A DNA stretch of 64,000 nt from Eleginops maclovinus (taxonomy: Eukaryota; Chordata; Actinopteri; Perciformes; Eleginopidae), in the NCBI RefSeq assembly GCF_036324505.1, contig NC_086368.1, positions 6,881,016-6,945,015 on the forward strand, written 5' to 3'. Shown here one piece after another: positions 1 to 64,000 of the stretch; position 1 is the stretch's first letter; every line of letters begins with the position of its first letter. Made by a program: the position numbers and the translations under genes. The notes under the pieces are model-generated. The model was not told the DNA's origin, did not search any database, and saw nothing but the letters and a program-made list of their open reading frames with translations.

Positions 1-917
1 TTTAACTATGAGTTAGCAAGGCATGTAAGCTGGTTTAGGTCAGTAATAGGTATAAGAATATACCTTTTTTTTTACATTTTGTGATATCGTTTTTTTTATT
101 TATTGGACGAAAAAGTAATGAGAGCTTGTGAAATGTAGCAAACTTGCCTCTCAAACACATCTCCCACTCCCATCGCAAATGACTGCAACAGGTGGGGCGT
201 TGCACACACACATACAAATCTGAATCTGCGGAAGCTCCTACTGCCGTGATTGGTGAGAACAACTGTTCATCATCCAGAGTCACACCCAGGTCTCTCTCTG
301 TTCAAATTGAAAGCAGCACCCCATTGTTTTACTCTGTGATGGACACGTTTCCCTGCAAGCATCTTTGCACTGAGAAGCATTGAGATGATGCATGCCCTTC
401 ACACTGCGATATCTGTCTCGATGATGTTTGATGTTGACCCCTGCCACATGTTGTAGCTTGATAGCTGCACTATATTGCATATATAAGGAGTATATTCATC
501 TGATTTTCTGCCATCTTTCAGTAAAATGTAAATGCTAGATGTGTAAAATGTTTTTTGACAAAGTACAGATGAATGTAATGGAACTCAGATTTGTTTACCC
601 TCCCGCTATATTAAATATTCGTCTAGAGGACATAAGTGTTGAACAAAATATGAACCTCTTGGTGGCACTAGACAAAAGGTCAGTAGGATTCATCCTCTAG
701 CCTCCGCTGACTCTCTCTGCAAAATGTCATGGCAATCAAGCCTATAGCTGTTCAGATATCTCAATTTTGGTTCAAAAATACAGACGAGACTAACATTTTT
801 ACCTTTTGAGGATTAAAAATAAAATACTTAAATGTGACTCACACTGATACTCACTTTCTCATTGAGAGTTTAACAACAAATTAAAATCAGTTTCCAAAAT
901 GAACCCTGGTATCTCAC
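1..917. other. stab1 intronic or unassigned flank
   Basis: This stretch lies downstream, in the gene's sense, of the last assignable stab1 exon, whose donor is at 916-917. The next exon should continue an EGF-like module and enter in phase 2. A weak candidate near 123-165 does not give a clean EGF cysteine pattern in any frame, so I do not call it. I see nothing else in this stretch. Confidence 0.4.
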
Positions 918-26700
<25,783 letters not shown>

Positions 26701-26705
26701 GCTGT

Positions 26706-26742
26706 GCGTCCGTCCGTCCGTCCGTCCGTCTGTCTGTCTGTG
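26706..26742. repeat. Tetranucleotide repeat (CCGT/CTGT)n
   Basis: About nine 4-bp units changing from CCGT to CTGT part-way, downstream of nisch. Confidence 0.95.
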
Positions 26743-27012
26743 TCTCAAGTCTGTAAATGTGCTCCATGTGAGACACTTTAAAAGAAGATGAGGTTGTGCC
26801 AGAAACTCCCACTGTTTCAGCTTGGTGTGAGGTCTCAGGTCTGTAATGGCAGTCTGCTGTCCTTTGAATACAACCAAGACTTTAATCTGGAGCAGACACC
26901 AAACGCTGTTTGAACAAAGCCAGATCCCTTTCAATCTGTAAGAAGTACGACCAAAGGCCCCAGTATGCTTCAAACTGTGTGCTCGTCTGAAACCAACAAT
27001 CATTGCAACTTT

Positions 27013-27052
27013 ACACATGGATTGCCTCCATGTTAGGAGGCAATCCATGTGT
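27013..27052. other. Perfect 17-bp inverted repeat with 6-nt loop
   Basis: The arm ACACATGGATTGCCTCC (27013-27029) is followed by the loop ATGTTA and its exact reverse complement (27036-27052). It lies about 720 bp past the nisch stop, probably in the 3' UTR or just beyond it, and would form a strong RNA hairpin. Confidence 0.9.
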
Positions 27053-27067
27053 CTCTCAAACATATTT

Positions 27068-27073
27068 TTTATT
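27068..27073 (-). terminator. Candidate polyadenylation signal of nisch
   Basis: AATAAA on the minus strand, 696 bp after the stop codon. It is a plausible but unproven signal. The sequence alone does not show which site is used. Confidence 0.3.
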
Positions 27074-27768
27074 AAACTGCTAACCCAATTACCACTGTCA
27101 CATGTGAAGAACTGAATGCAACACAAGGAATGTGTTGTAGGAAAAACGGTCCAACAGTTTGCACTGTTTTCTCTATTCAAGACTACAACGATATGCAAAA
27201 GACACAAAAGAGGTGTTGGAGAGAGGTGGTGAGGCAGAAGGATGCACTTGATGATGCGACTGGCTGGAGAGGGGAATAAGGAAACCAAAAGATATTCTGT
27301 TTAATACGATATAAAACAGAAAAAAGGAACAAACCTCATGAGGCTGATAACAGTATTTTCTCTCTTTTTTGCAAATGAAAAATGATGTTAATTGTAAAAA
27401 AAAGTTGGCTTTTAATAGTCTACTAATTGTTGCAGCTCTATTGTACGTACACTGGATTTGTTCTTGTTTTTTTTTTCTTTTCTCTTCTCACACTCATTTG
27501 TGTCGCTTTTAAAAATCCAATGTGCATTGTTAGCCCCATTTCATTGATTCATCACATCTTGCCAGACTCTGTGACCACCATTCTATGTGAAAAAGCTTGT
27601 CCTTTACATGTGGTGAGAAAACACTTCTTGCTTTAAAGCATATTGAGGCCTTTAAACAGCGAGCCCAGCCCTGAATCTGCTACTTAATCATCTCGCTCTT
27701 ATGATGACTCCATCTGCCATCAGCTCCCAACAACCAACTAGGTCATCCACCTAACTGATATCCACCAA

Positions 27769-55504
<27,736 letters not shown>

Positions 55505-58480
55505 CTTTAGATCAGGACGAAGCAAATGCTATCTTTAATTAAGAAATGCAACTTTCATTTAAAACGGCTCTGGAGGATAACCCGCTTTTCTTCTCAGTTA
55601 GCTGCCTCCTGACGCCATGTTTGTTGTGTTGCTGAAGCAGCTGACAGCTTTTTTCTTCTTTCTTGTCTTCTTCTTGTTTTACAGAGTTTGGCTTTCAGAT
55701 CAGTGGCGCATTACCACCACCCTCTGTTAAGAGAAAGCACATAGACTTACACACCATAACCTATATTTTAGCCTCCATGCTTTACAACCTACTCCTACTA
55801 TAATATAATATCCTCATATTGTCAGCCAACCTAGCACCTAATCCCAGTTTATCCATCATATCTTATAAATTAATTAACTTTAAAAACGTGTCAACAAACT
55901 TAATGTAATATGTCCATGTATTTAATACTGTGGGATATTTATCTGCTAAATACATGTATTTATATGTACATGTATTTATACATGATGTATCTGTACATCT
56001 TAAATAACGCACTATTTTTTACCAAATACTTAATATTGTGTGGTAGATTATAAGGGCTTTCTTAAAATTAAGGAAGCCCTTTAAGAGATGTTTTTATAAA
56101 TAATCATCTGAACATGGATATAATGACAAAAAAAATCAAGAATTGGGTCCAAAAATGTTACTTCTTATATTACTACATTTTTTGGAAAGAAAAATCAACA
56201 GGTTAATAAAGAATACAATTAGAATTTGTTCAAATGGTTCAAAATAAGCTTCACCTCAACCAACTACAACAGTAAAATCCTCCGTTCATATTAATGCACA
56301 ATAAATAATAATTAAATGATCAAATATATAACATTACAACAATAACATGAGCCGATTTTATACTTTTAATTGCATACTTCATTCATTTCCTGATTAAACT
56401 TAGATACTTCTACTTTTAGTTAATTTTAGATTTTCCAACCTAAATCATCTGAATACGTCAGATAACAATAACCCCCTTTTTCTGATTCTGTTCTGTGTAA
56501 TATACATAACGGCCACACGGGATCGCTAGCTCCAATCATATAGGTGTGTTATGTCAAATTATGGTCTATGCTTTGTTAGGTTGACCCACATATTTTGGAA
56601 CTAAACTGAATTGTAACGGTAGAGATTTGGTGCTGCAGAAAGCATAATGGTCAATGAACTTACTCAGAGGAAATTATTTGTTATGTCAGGTGACATTGAA
56701 GACAGTATGTTTCATTCCTTATATTCCTATTGATAAAGGGGTCCTGTGCTTTTTACAAAATAATGTCCTCAATTATCGATTCATTCTTCTTGTCGACTGA
56801 TTTCAAACCAAGACTACAGCAAAGTCACTCAGTGAAGCCGTACTTGTGACACATCAGTACTTTAAGCTCAATGCTAACATTGGCACAATGTCAACTAATT
56901 GTTATGCTATAAGGTAGAGAGTCATCCCCTGTTCTCTTCGACTACGGTCTGGGACAGTGATAGGAAAGTTCAACATAATGTTAAACAGGTTGAATGGGTT
57001 TAATGTTTACCATGTGCACATGTTAGTTTAGCCAGTTAGCATGCTGCCCGTTGATCATTAGCAATATTACCATGTAGTCTACAGCCGAGGCCGATGGGAA
57101 TGTAAGTAGTTTTGCAGGAATTTGCTCATATAGCCTACCAAGGTACAGAATAAAAACCTTGACCTGATGATGGCGCTAGATGCCAATCCAAGGGACCATG
57201 AAGCGATTACAATCCATGCTAAGGAGGACTTGAATGGCTTAACCAAAACTTAATTGTGACCCACTCACAGTTAACATGTTTGACTAACATGTGACTCCCT
57301 TGAGGGCATTACAGTTAAAGACACATAGTCAACAAAGTAAGTTATTGTCTGGGGAGAATACACATAAGAGCCCAATAATTACTATTAATGCATTCATGAT
57401 TTGTTAGGATATTTAAGTCTGGACCAAATACCAACTGAAATTGACTTAAGACGTGTTGTGTTACGTTTAAGGAAGGGAAGGTTTTTTGTGTGAGAGTAAA
57501 TTTGCAGCCAGAACATAACGTTCTTTGTAATGTAATGTGTTTAAGAAACTGTGCTCACCACTGAAACAGTCATTTCCACAGTTTTATAAGTCCATAGTTG
57601 GGTTGGGTACTTGTGTGTGTATGACACAATAAGTAACTACTGTGACTGTTATTACAGTGAGTGCCCCTGTGCTGCTTGTTGTTGCTGTATAGTGTTGCTG
57701 TTGTCAGAGGGGTGGGCAATCGCAGCAGCTGTGGATCAGATTTCAGCTTCTAAAACTGAAGCGGAGTGAACCATCCTTCTACAGGGAGCAGTTTAATGCT
57801 TAACACAACGAAAAAACCCAACACCTTACACACCTGCATACAGACAAACATGTTTGAATATGTTGTATACATAACCATGAGTAATATTCTGTTAAAATAT
57901 TTTATATTATAATGTTATTATTTAGAAGTGGAAAAATCTCCCCCCCTCCCCCTCCCTCTGTTAAACCTCTGAATGGACTCTTCCAACTCTTTATCCAGGC
58001 TCTGAGGAGGAGGCTGAGCCACAGTCAGTGCTTGTCTGAACCGAGTACACTGCACTTGCTGGCCTTAAACTGAGAAAAAAACCAACAGCTTAAAATCAGC
58101 TAGACAGCACCTAAAATCCCTTTAGCAGCTCATTATAGTTCAATAATCAGAACTGTAAGAAGCTAATTTGACTTTAAGAAAATTGAAAATAGATTAATCA
58201 GATAGATACAAGAGGGCGTGACAGGCAAGACAGCCGAGCAGGCAAGCTGCTGCTGCACGGAGAGGAAGAGCAGGCGATGCATCAGCCAAAGCCAGAGGTC
58301 AAGAAAAAAAGTGAAAGGATAGTGAAAAGGTAGACACATAGAGAGAGGAGGGTCATTTGTGATCTGAGCTAGTAAAAACAGAAACCAGCCTCTCTTTGTT
58401 GTTGTGTGGGCCAACGAGCAGGGATGTGAAGGAGGGCAGCAGGGAGGAAGGGAGGCAACCGCAAGAAAGACTGCAAGAAA
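55505..58480. other. Intergenic between nisch and the plus-strand gene
   Basis: The first 150 bp upstream of nisch is relatively GC-rich and probably contains its 5' UTR and promoter. The remainder is AT-rich, and I see no exon or intact mobile element. 57930-57960 is a short pyrimidine run. Confidence 0.4.
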
Positions 58481-59104
58481 ATGCTCTCAGAGATGATGTG
58501 CAGGAGGAGCTGCCAGCAGCAGAAGGATGGCAAAGAGGCTCCGCAGAGGGATCCGTCCAGCCGAAGGAAGTACGGCTGGTCCAAGGGCTGCAGGGGGCGC
58601 ATACAGGGACGAAGGACAGGAGTGGGAGGCTGGCCAAGGGGGCGCATTCACCAACAGCCCCCTCAACGACACCCTGCTCATCCCAGACACTTCCAGAGGC
58701 CAGCGATGTCCCTCCGGCCCGTTAACGTCAAAGGGAACAGAGCAAGGGGGATGCGAGCCCCCAAGAACACAAACCAGTTTCTGATGCACGAGAAGTACCA
58801 GATGCTGCACATGCGCTCCGACTCAGTGGGGAGCGACAGTGGGAGCAGCTCTGACAGCGAGGTGGAGCTCACAGACATGGACTCATACCTGGGCGTCCTG
58901 GAAAATGCAAGAGGAGCCCTGTTGGACAGTCCCAACCCACACAGCTCAACAGCACCCCCAGGACAGATCGTGGTACTGCAGGAGGACTGTCTGCGTCTGC
59001 AGGAGGACAGCATGCAGTATTTCCCTTCTGAAGATGACCTGATGCAGAGCCAGAACTTCATGCAGAGGGACTTTGTTGAGTTCTGTGACATCCTGACAAC
59101 CTGA
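58481..59104 (+). CDS. Protein with HEXIM-like motifs, 207 residues, function unknown
   Basis: A single open frame of 207 codons ending TGA at 59102-59104, with an AATAAA at 59393-59398. Composition changes along the protein: an Arg/Gly/Gln-rich basic N-terminus (about residues 8-60), then APKNTNQFLM (93-102), an acidic Ser/Asp/Glu cluster (113-135), and NFMQRDFVEFCDIL (192-205). HEXIM1/2, the 7SK-dependent inhibitors of P-TEFb, have a basic RNA-binding stretch, APYNTTQFLM, an acidic region and EFLQRDFSETY in the same order. The HEXIM C-terminal coiled coil for cyclin T binding is absent here. I cannot assign a named orthologue; a CCER1-like protein is one possibility from memory only. The start is the first in-frame Met, and an upstream exon is possible. 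Codon use and the sharp frame end support a real gene. Confidence 0.75.
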   Translation: MLSEMMCRRSCQQQKDGKEAPQRDPSSRRKYGWSKGCRGRIQGRRTGVGGWPRGRIHQQPPQRHPAHPRHFQRPAMSLRPVNVKGNRARGMRAPKNTNQFLMHEKYQMLHMRSDSVGSDSGSSSDSEVELTDMDSYLGVLENARGALLDSPNPHSSTAPPGQIVVLQEDCLRLQEDSMQYFPSEDDLMQSQNFMQRDFVEFCDILTT

Positions 59105-59392
59105 AAGGAAATTCTCATGAGACCATATTGTTCTCGACAGTGTGAAATCAAACCTCGGGACAGGTTTGTTCCCCTTCATGTTCACTGAAAATCTCGTCCT
59201 CTTATCCACTCATTAAGCCTTAAAATGTTACGAATATGCTTGCAAGGTGAGATGATTCCATCAGTTTACAGCAGATACCGTTTTAGAAATGTCATTGTTT
59301 TAATACTCATGCAGTTGTCTGCCTAAATCCATGTTAAAATGCTTAAAATAAGTGAAATTATCTCACCATGTTGGTATTTTTATAAGTTTAAG

Positions 59393-59398
59393 AATAAA
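59393..59398 (+). terminator. Candidate polyadenylation signal
   Basis: AATAAA 289 bp after the stop codon of the plus-strand gene. It is the first canonical signal downstream. Confidence 0.5.
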
Positions 59399-61165
59399 AG
59401 CTTAAATGAATGCAAAATTAAAAGACATTTTTTAGACGGATGTATTTTTTTTACGGTTTACATTTGGTTCATGTTTGGTCAAGTACAATGTGTCCTGTAA
59501 TGTGTTGCCTTTCTGTTGTTATTGTTGCACACAAAGGGAGATGGGATGGGTGGTGGGATTGAGCCTGAACAGCCAATCCGAATCGAGTTGGCTGGATTAG
59601 CTGCAGATGATTGGCCGATGCAGACTGTCATTGAGAAGAAAAAAAACATTAACTGTAAAGAAGAACAGAAGAAAATAAATCGCAAATAAATATCTGATTG
59701 ATGCAACTTCGGCTGATTTGTTGTCTTAATTAGTTGTTTTTTATATAATTATCTGGGTCAGTGGTTCACTGCTCTGAGCAAATAATGTACATTTAATCAT
59801 GTACAAATAAATATGGAGTGCTGACCACATGAATTCAACTAACAGGTCTGTCACATGACAACACGTTAGGGGAGCAGCAACAATGGGGATGAGCGGTAAA
59901 GGGGAAAAACCGTAAAATATAACATTAAATGTAAATGTGCAGACACCTTTTATAGGTTTAATTACAGAAAATGTAATATATACTGATGACTTCATTTTAT
60001 TTTAACCCTAACTGATTTACCAACAGCTGATGCTGGAGTGACATATTGACAGATTTATCAGACTTTTCTAATGCATCCTAGAATCTCACAAGCAAAGTAA
60101 TCTTAACTAACATTTGAGATGTATAATGTTCCTATATAGACATTTTAGACAGGCATTAGAGCAGGAAGTAGGGACCTGCATGGAGAGCGGCTGAAGTGGA
60201 TTACATAATCCGAAGTGGGCAGAGAGGTTTAAGCCTCTTTGTGTTGCTGTGTCATAAACTAATAATGTCAACAGGTCAAAGACTCAGAAACAGTAGGTAA
60301 TAAATGTTACCTACTTTAATATAGTATCTGTTTGATCCTTTAATGTGTCAGAGAACCAACTGCAAACAGTATACATGAGAACAAGTTGTTCAGTTATACA
60401 GGTATTGTATAGTACAAAGAAATATTGTTATTCCTTCAATTTATGCCCTTTGAGTCTGGTTACTGTGCACAAAAAAATGGTCAGTGGGATTGACTGTACA
60501 TTATGTACTCTGCCTTTGACACATTTCCAGGATAATCCTCTGTGAGGGGGAAATACAGTACTGACAAACACATATTTGTTTGTTTCTTTAGCTTTTTGTG
60601 TCCTCTTTGAACTAGTAAAAAAAAAATGTTGGTTTCATGATTTCAAACCGATGTGTTTTCATCTATTTTTACTAGATTTAGCTACAGCCTGATTTAAACA
60701 TGTAGGGCCACATGCTGTCACAAAACTGTATATAATCAATACTACACAACTTTACCAGTAATTCATCTCTGCTCTCATTGCAAACTGTCAGTCTAGTCTT
60801 TGGGTATCATACGTCACATTAAAACACTTCTTGTTTTAATGTCTTGTACTATTGCAGCACTTGTATTTCTTGATGAGCACTTCCCGTCCAGGCAGAGATG
60901 AGATCAGGTTTGGAAAAACCAACTGAGTGTTCCTGGGGCAGATATGAGCCATTGGCCCCCTCTTTACCGATGTTTTTTCCAATATCTGTGGAATGTGTAT
61001 GTGTTACCGTAGTTATAAATAAATGTCCTGTTAGCACAATAAAATGTAAAAATAAATGCATTAAAAGTATTTTTTTATAATACACTACAAGACAGGACCT
61101 GGAAAACAGAATGCTAACTTGCTACTACATTGGCTGACAGGTGCAAACTCATTACAATCGCCAAA
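59399..61165. other. Intergenic
   Basis: AT-rich. I see no exon or mobile element with recognisable ends. Short reading frames show no domain. Confidence 0.4.
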
Positions 61166-61173
61166 CCGTACAC

Positions 61174-61661
61174 CAGAGGTGGGAAAAGTTCAAGTACCAG
61201 TGTGTAGGAATGCTCTGTTACAAGTACAAATCCTGCATTCAAAATTTTACTCAAGTAAAAGTAAAAAGTATTGGCATCAAAATATACTTAAAGTACCAAA
61301 AGTAAAAGTACTCATTCTGTAAGTCCATTTCAGAATAATATATCTGATATGTTTTATAATTATTGATGTATTAAAGTGTTAGCAGAGCTGGTAAAGGTGC
61401 AGCTAGTTTTAATGACTTTGTATACTGCAGGGTAGCTTATGAATTTTATTCCAGGTGCAACTAAAGATTTAAGTGTTGTTTATATTTCACATTATTCATC
61501 CAAATCTGTAAAGTAACTAAAGGTGTAAAATAAATGTACATAAGTAAAATTACATTTTTTACCTTTGAATTGTAGTGGAGTAGAAGTACAAAGTAGCAGA
61601 AAAATGGAAAACTCAAGTAAACCTCAAAACTGTACTTAAGTACAGTAACTTTACACCACTG
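61174..61661. mobile_element. hAT-type MITE, best preserved AAGTAC-family copy
   Basis: Ends CAGAGGTGGGAAAAGTTCAA and TACTTTACACCACTG. The flanks ccgtacac (61166-61173) and ccgtacgc (61662-61669) form an 8-bp target duplication with one mismatch, supporting a hAT origin for the family seen also at 1714, 12388 and 17944. Confidence 0.8.
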
Positions 61662-61934
61662 CCGTACGCCACATCCCTGAATTCTCTCTCTCACATGTAT
61701 TGCATCAGTAAAACATATAAATAATAAATAAATAGAAAGCGTATTACATATAGTAATATAAATATTTTTTTAAAAGTTGACATTTCTCCCAAAAGAAAAG
61801 TGGGAGAAAAAAGACATCAATGTGCTTACATCTTATGTTTCATTGCTGCATTTATAAAAACAAATATGTAAATGTAGCCAACAGCCCTCTCTTAATAGCC
61901 ATAGCACATAGTACAATGCAATGCAGTTTGCATT

Positions 61935-62370
61935 CAACCAGAAGTGCAAAGAGTAGACTCTGTAGTGGTATCAGCCATTTTCTATGATGTGGCCTGCTGT
62001 GGCAGCAGCATCTCGACTGCTGACAGGAAGCGACTTAACAGACTGATAAGGAAGACCAGCTTTGTCCTGGGGAGTACCTCTGGACACTGTGGAGGTGTAG
62101 AAGACAGGAGAATGTGTCCCACCCACTCTAGGACACCCTGTCCGCACTGTGCAGCTCCTTCAGTCAGTTCACAGAGAGATACCACAGGTCCTTCCTTCCT
62201 GCAGCGGTCAGACTATATAACCATCATGGCCCCCGGTAGACCTCACACATATAACAACACTGACTATTATTATATGCAATATATATATATATACCGTTAA
62301 TAACTGTGCAATATATACCTGGCTGCTTTCTGTGGGAAGAATAAAGATATTCTTATTCTGATTCTGAATG
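61935..62370 (+). mobile_element. LINE 3' end (Rex1/L2-like), degenerate
   Basis: SAIFYDVACCGSSISTADRK then RLNRLIRKTSFVLGS resembles the C-terminal end of fish non-LTR reverse transcriptases (ADRRRLNRLIRKASSVLG). A frameshift follows. The tail has a TATATA run and ends AATAAAGATATTCTTATTCT then GATTCTGAATG, typical of LINE tails. Confidence 0.7.
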
Positions 62371-62489
62371 TTAAAGGATTTATGGATAAGGTGCAGGGCT
62401 TTAGGCATATATAAGTTTAAATCAGATTACGTAATTATTGAATGAGTGTGAGGAGCTGTAGGTTGAAGAGCCATGAAAGGGAGTTTGGT

Positions 62490-62790
62490 AGTACTAGTGC
62501 TGTAGTTTGAAGGTCAGGTCGGGGGAGTGGGGTGGGCTCGTGCTGAGTTTGTGAGAGTTCAGCGATGTCATGGTGTTGTGGAAGAAACTGTTCCTGAGCC
62601 TGCTGGTGTGGGATCGAAGGCTCCTAATTACTGACTTCCTAATGAGAGGAGGGCAAACAGTCCATGGTTGGTGTCTCTGTGTTGCTGAGGGCTCCCTGAT
62701 GATGCTGTGAGCCCTCAGCAGACAAACAGAGGTCAGCATTTTTAACTACGAGTTGCAGGGCTTTCCTGTAAGCTAAAGTGGTTCCAGGAC
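62490..62790. repeat. Dispersed teleost repeat, LINE-related
   Basis: GGAAGAAACTGTTCCTGAGC, then CAAACAGTCCATGGTTGG and GATGATGCTGTGAGCCCT are phrases I recognise from a widespread fish repeat. No complete frame. Confidence 0.45.
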
Positions 62791-63964
<1,174 letters not shown>

Positions 63965-63966
63965 TA

Positions 63967-64000
63967 CACTATATGGGGAAAAGTATGTAGACAGCTTGAT
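63967..64000. mobile_element. Start of a Tc1/mariner-type MITE, cut by the window end
   Basis: CACTATATGGGGAAAAGTAT after a TA is the terminus of a widespread fish element (CACTATATGGACAAAAGTAT). Only the first 34 bp are in view. Confidence 0.6.

Noticed and set aside
120..200. Possible stab1 exon 24 near 123-165 (minus)
   Set aside because: There is an AG acceptor, but no frame gives the expected EGF cysteine spacing and the donor is weak. It may be a decayed or shifted exon, not supportable from sequence alone.
58396..58725. Alternative frame over the start of the plus-strand gene (109 codons)
   Set aside because: It ends before the conserved motifs. The overlapping frame from 58481 carries the HEXIM-like motifs and continues to 59104.

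Overview
This window is vertebrate nuclear DNA, almost certainly from a ray-finned (teleost) fish. The protein-coding signal is split into many short exons with GT/AG boundaries, intergenic DNA is AT-rich, and the repeats are typical of teleosts: Tc1/mariner, hAT and piggyBac-type elements, L2-type LINEs and very long CA/GT microsatellites. There are no bacterial operons, no CRISPR arrays and no rRNA or tRNA genes. Most long reading frames here are microsatellite or antisense artefacts.

Three genes can be supported. (1) Positions 20753 down to 918, minus strand: the 5' part (23 coding exons, about 825 residues) of stabilin-1 (stab1), a scavenger receptor with a signal peptide, EGF-like clusters and two complete FAS1 domains. 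The rest of the gene lies beyond position 1. (2) Positions 55504 down to 27769, minus strand: a complete 28-exon nischarin gene (nisch). Its exons join without a frame break into 1513 codons plus stop, close to the roughly 1504 residues of human NISCH. It has an N-terminal PX domain, leucine-rich repeats and a conserved C-terminus. (3) Positions 58481-59104, plus strand: a single-exon reading frame of 207 codons. I cannot name it securely, but it carries two short motifs resembling the P-TEFb inhibitor HEXIM. The nisch-then-stab1 order, in one orientation, matches the human 3p21.1 neighbourhood. This supports calling the receptor stab1 rather than stab2.

Layout: 1-917 stab1 intronic or unassigned DNA; 918-20753 stab1 with microsatellites, an LTR-retroelement remnant (about 4.0-6.0 kb) and hAT-type elements in its introns; 20754-27768 intergenic DNA plus the presumed nisch 3' UTR; 27769-55504 nisch, with many nested mobile elements in introns; 55505-58480 intergenic; 58481-59104 the HEXIM-motif gene; 59105-64000 intergenic DNA with MITE, LINE and microsatellite sequence.

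The most notable structure is in nisch intron 14 (39441-43627). Three Tc1/mariner elements sit one inside another. The middle one has lost about 760 bp internally and carries instead about 150 bp copied from nisch exon 13 and its flank, and the innermost element has inserted into that captured piece. Other points worth a second look are the HEXIM-like motifs of the third gene, several stab1 splice sites lying directly against long microsatellites, a perfect 17-bp hairpin downstream of nisch, and an L2 LINE inserted in a TTAA-flanked MITE that is bracketed by a duplicated host segment.

All exon boundaries were assigned by eye from reading frame, GT/AG signals and recalled family sequence. No alignment, expression or repeat-library search was run.
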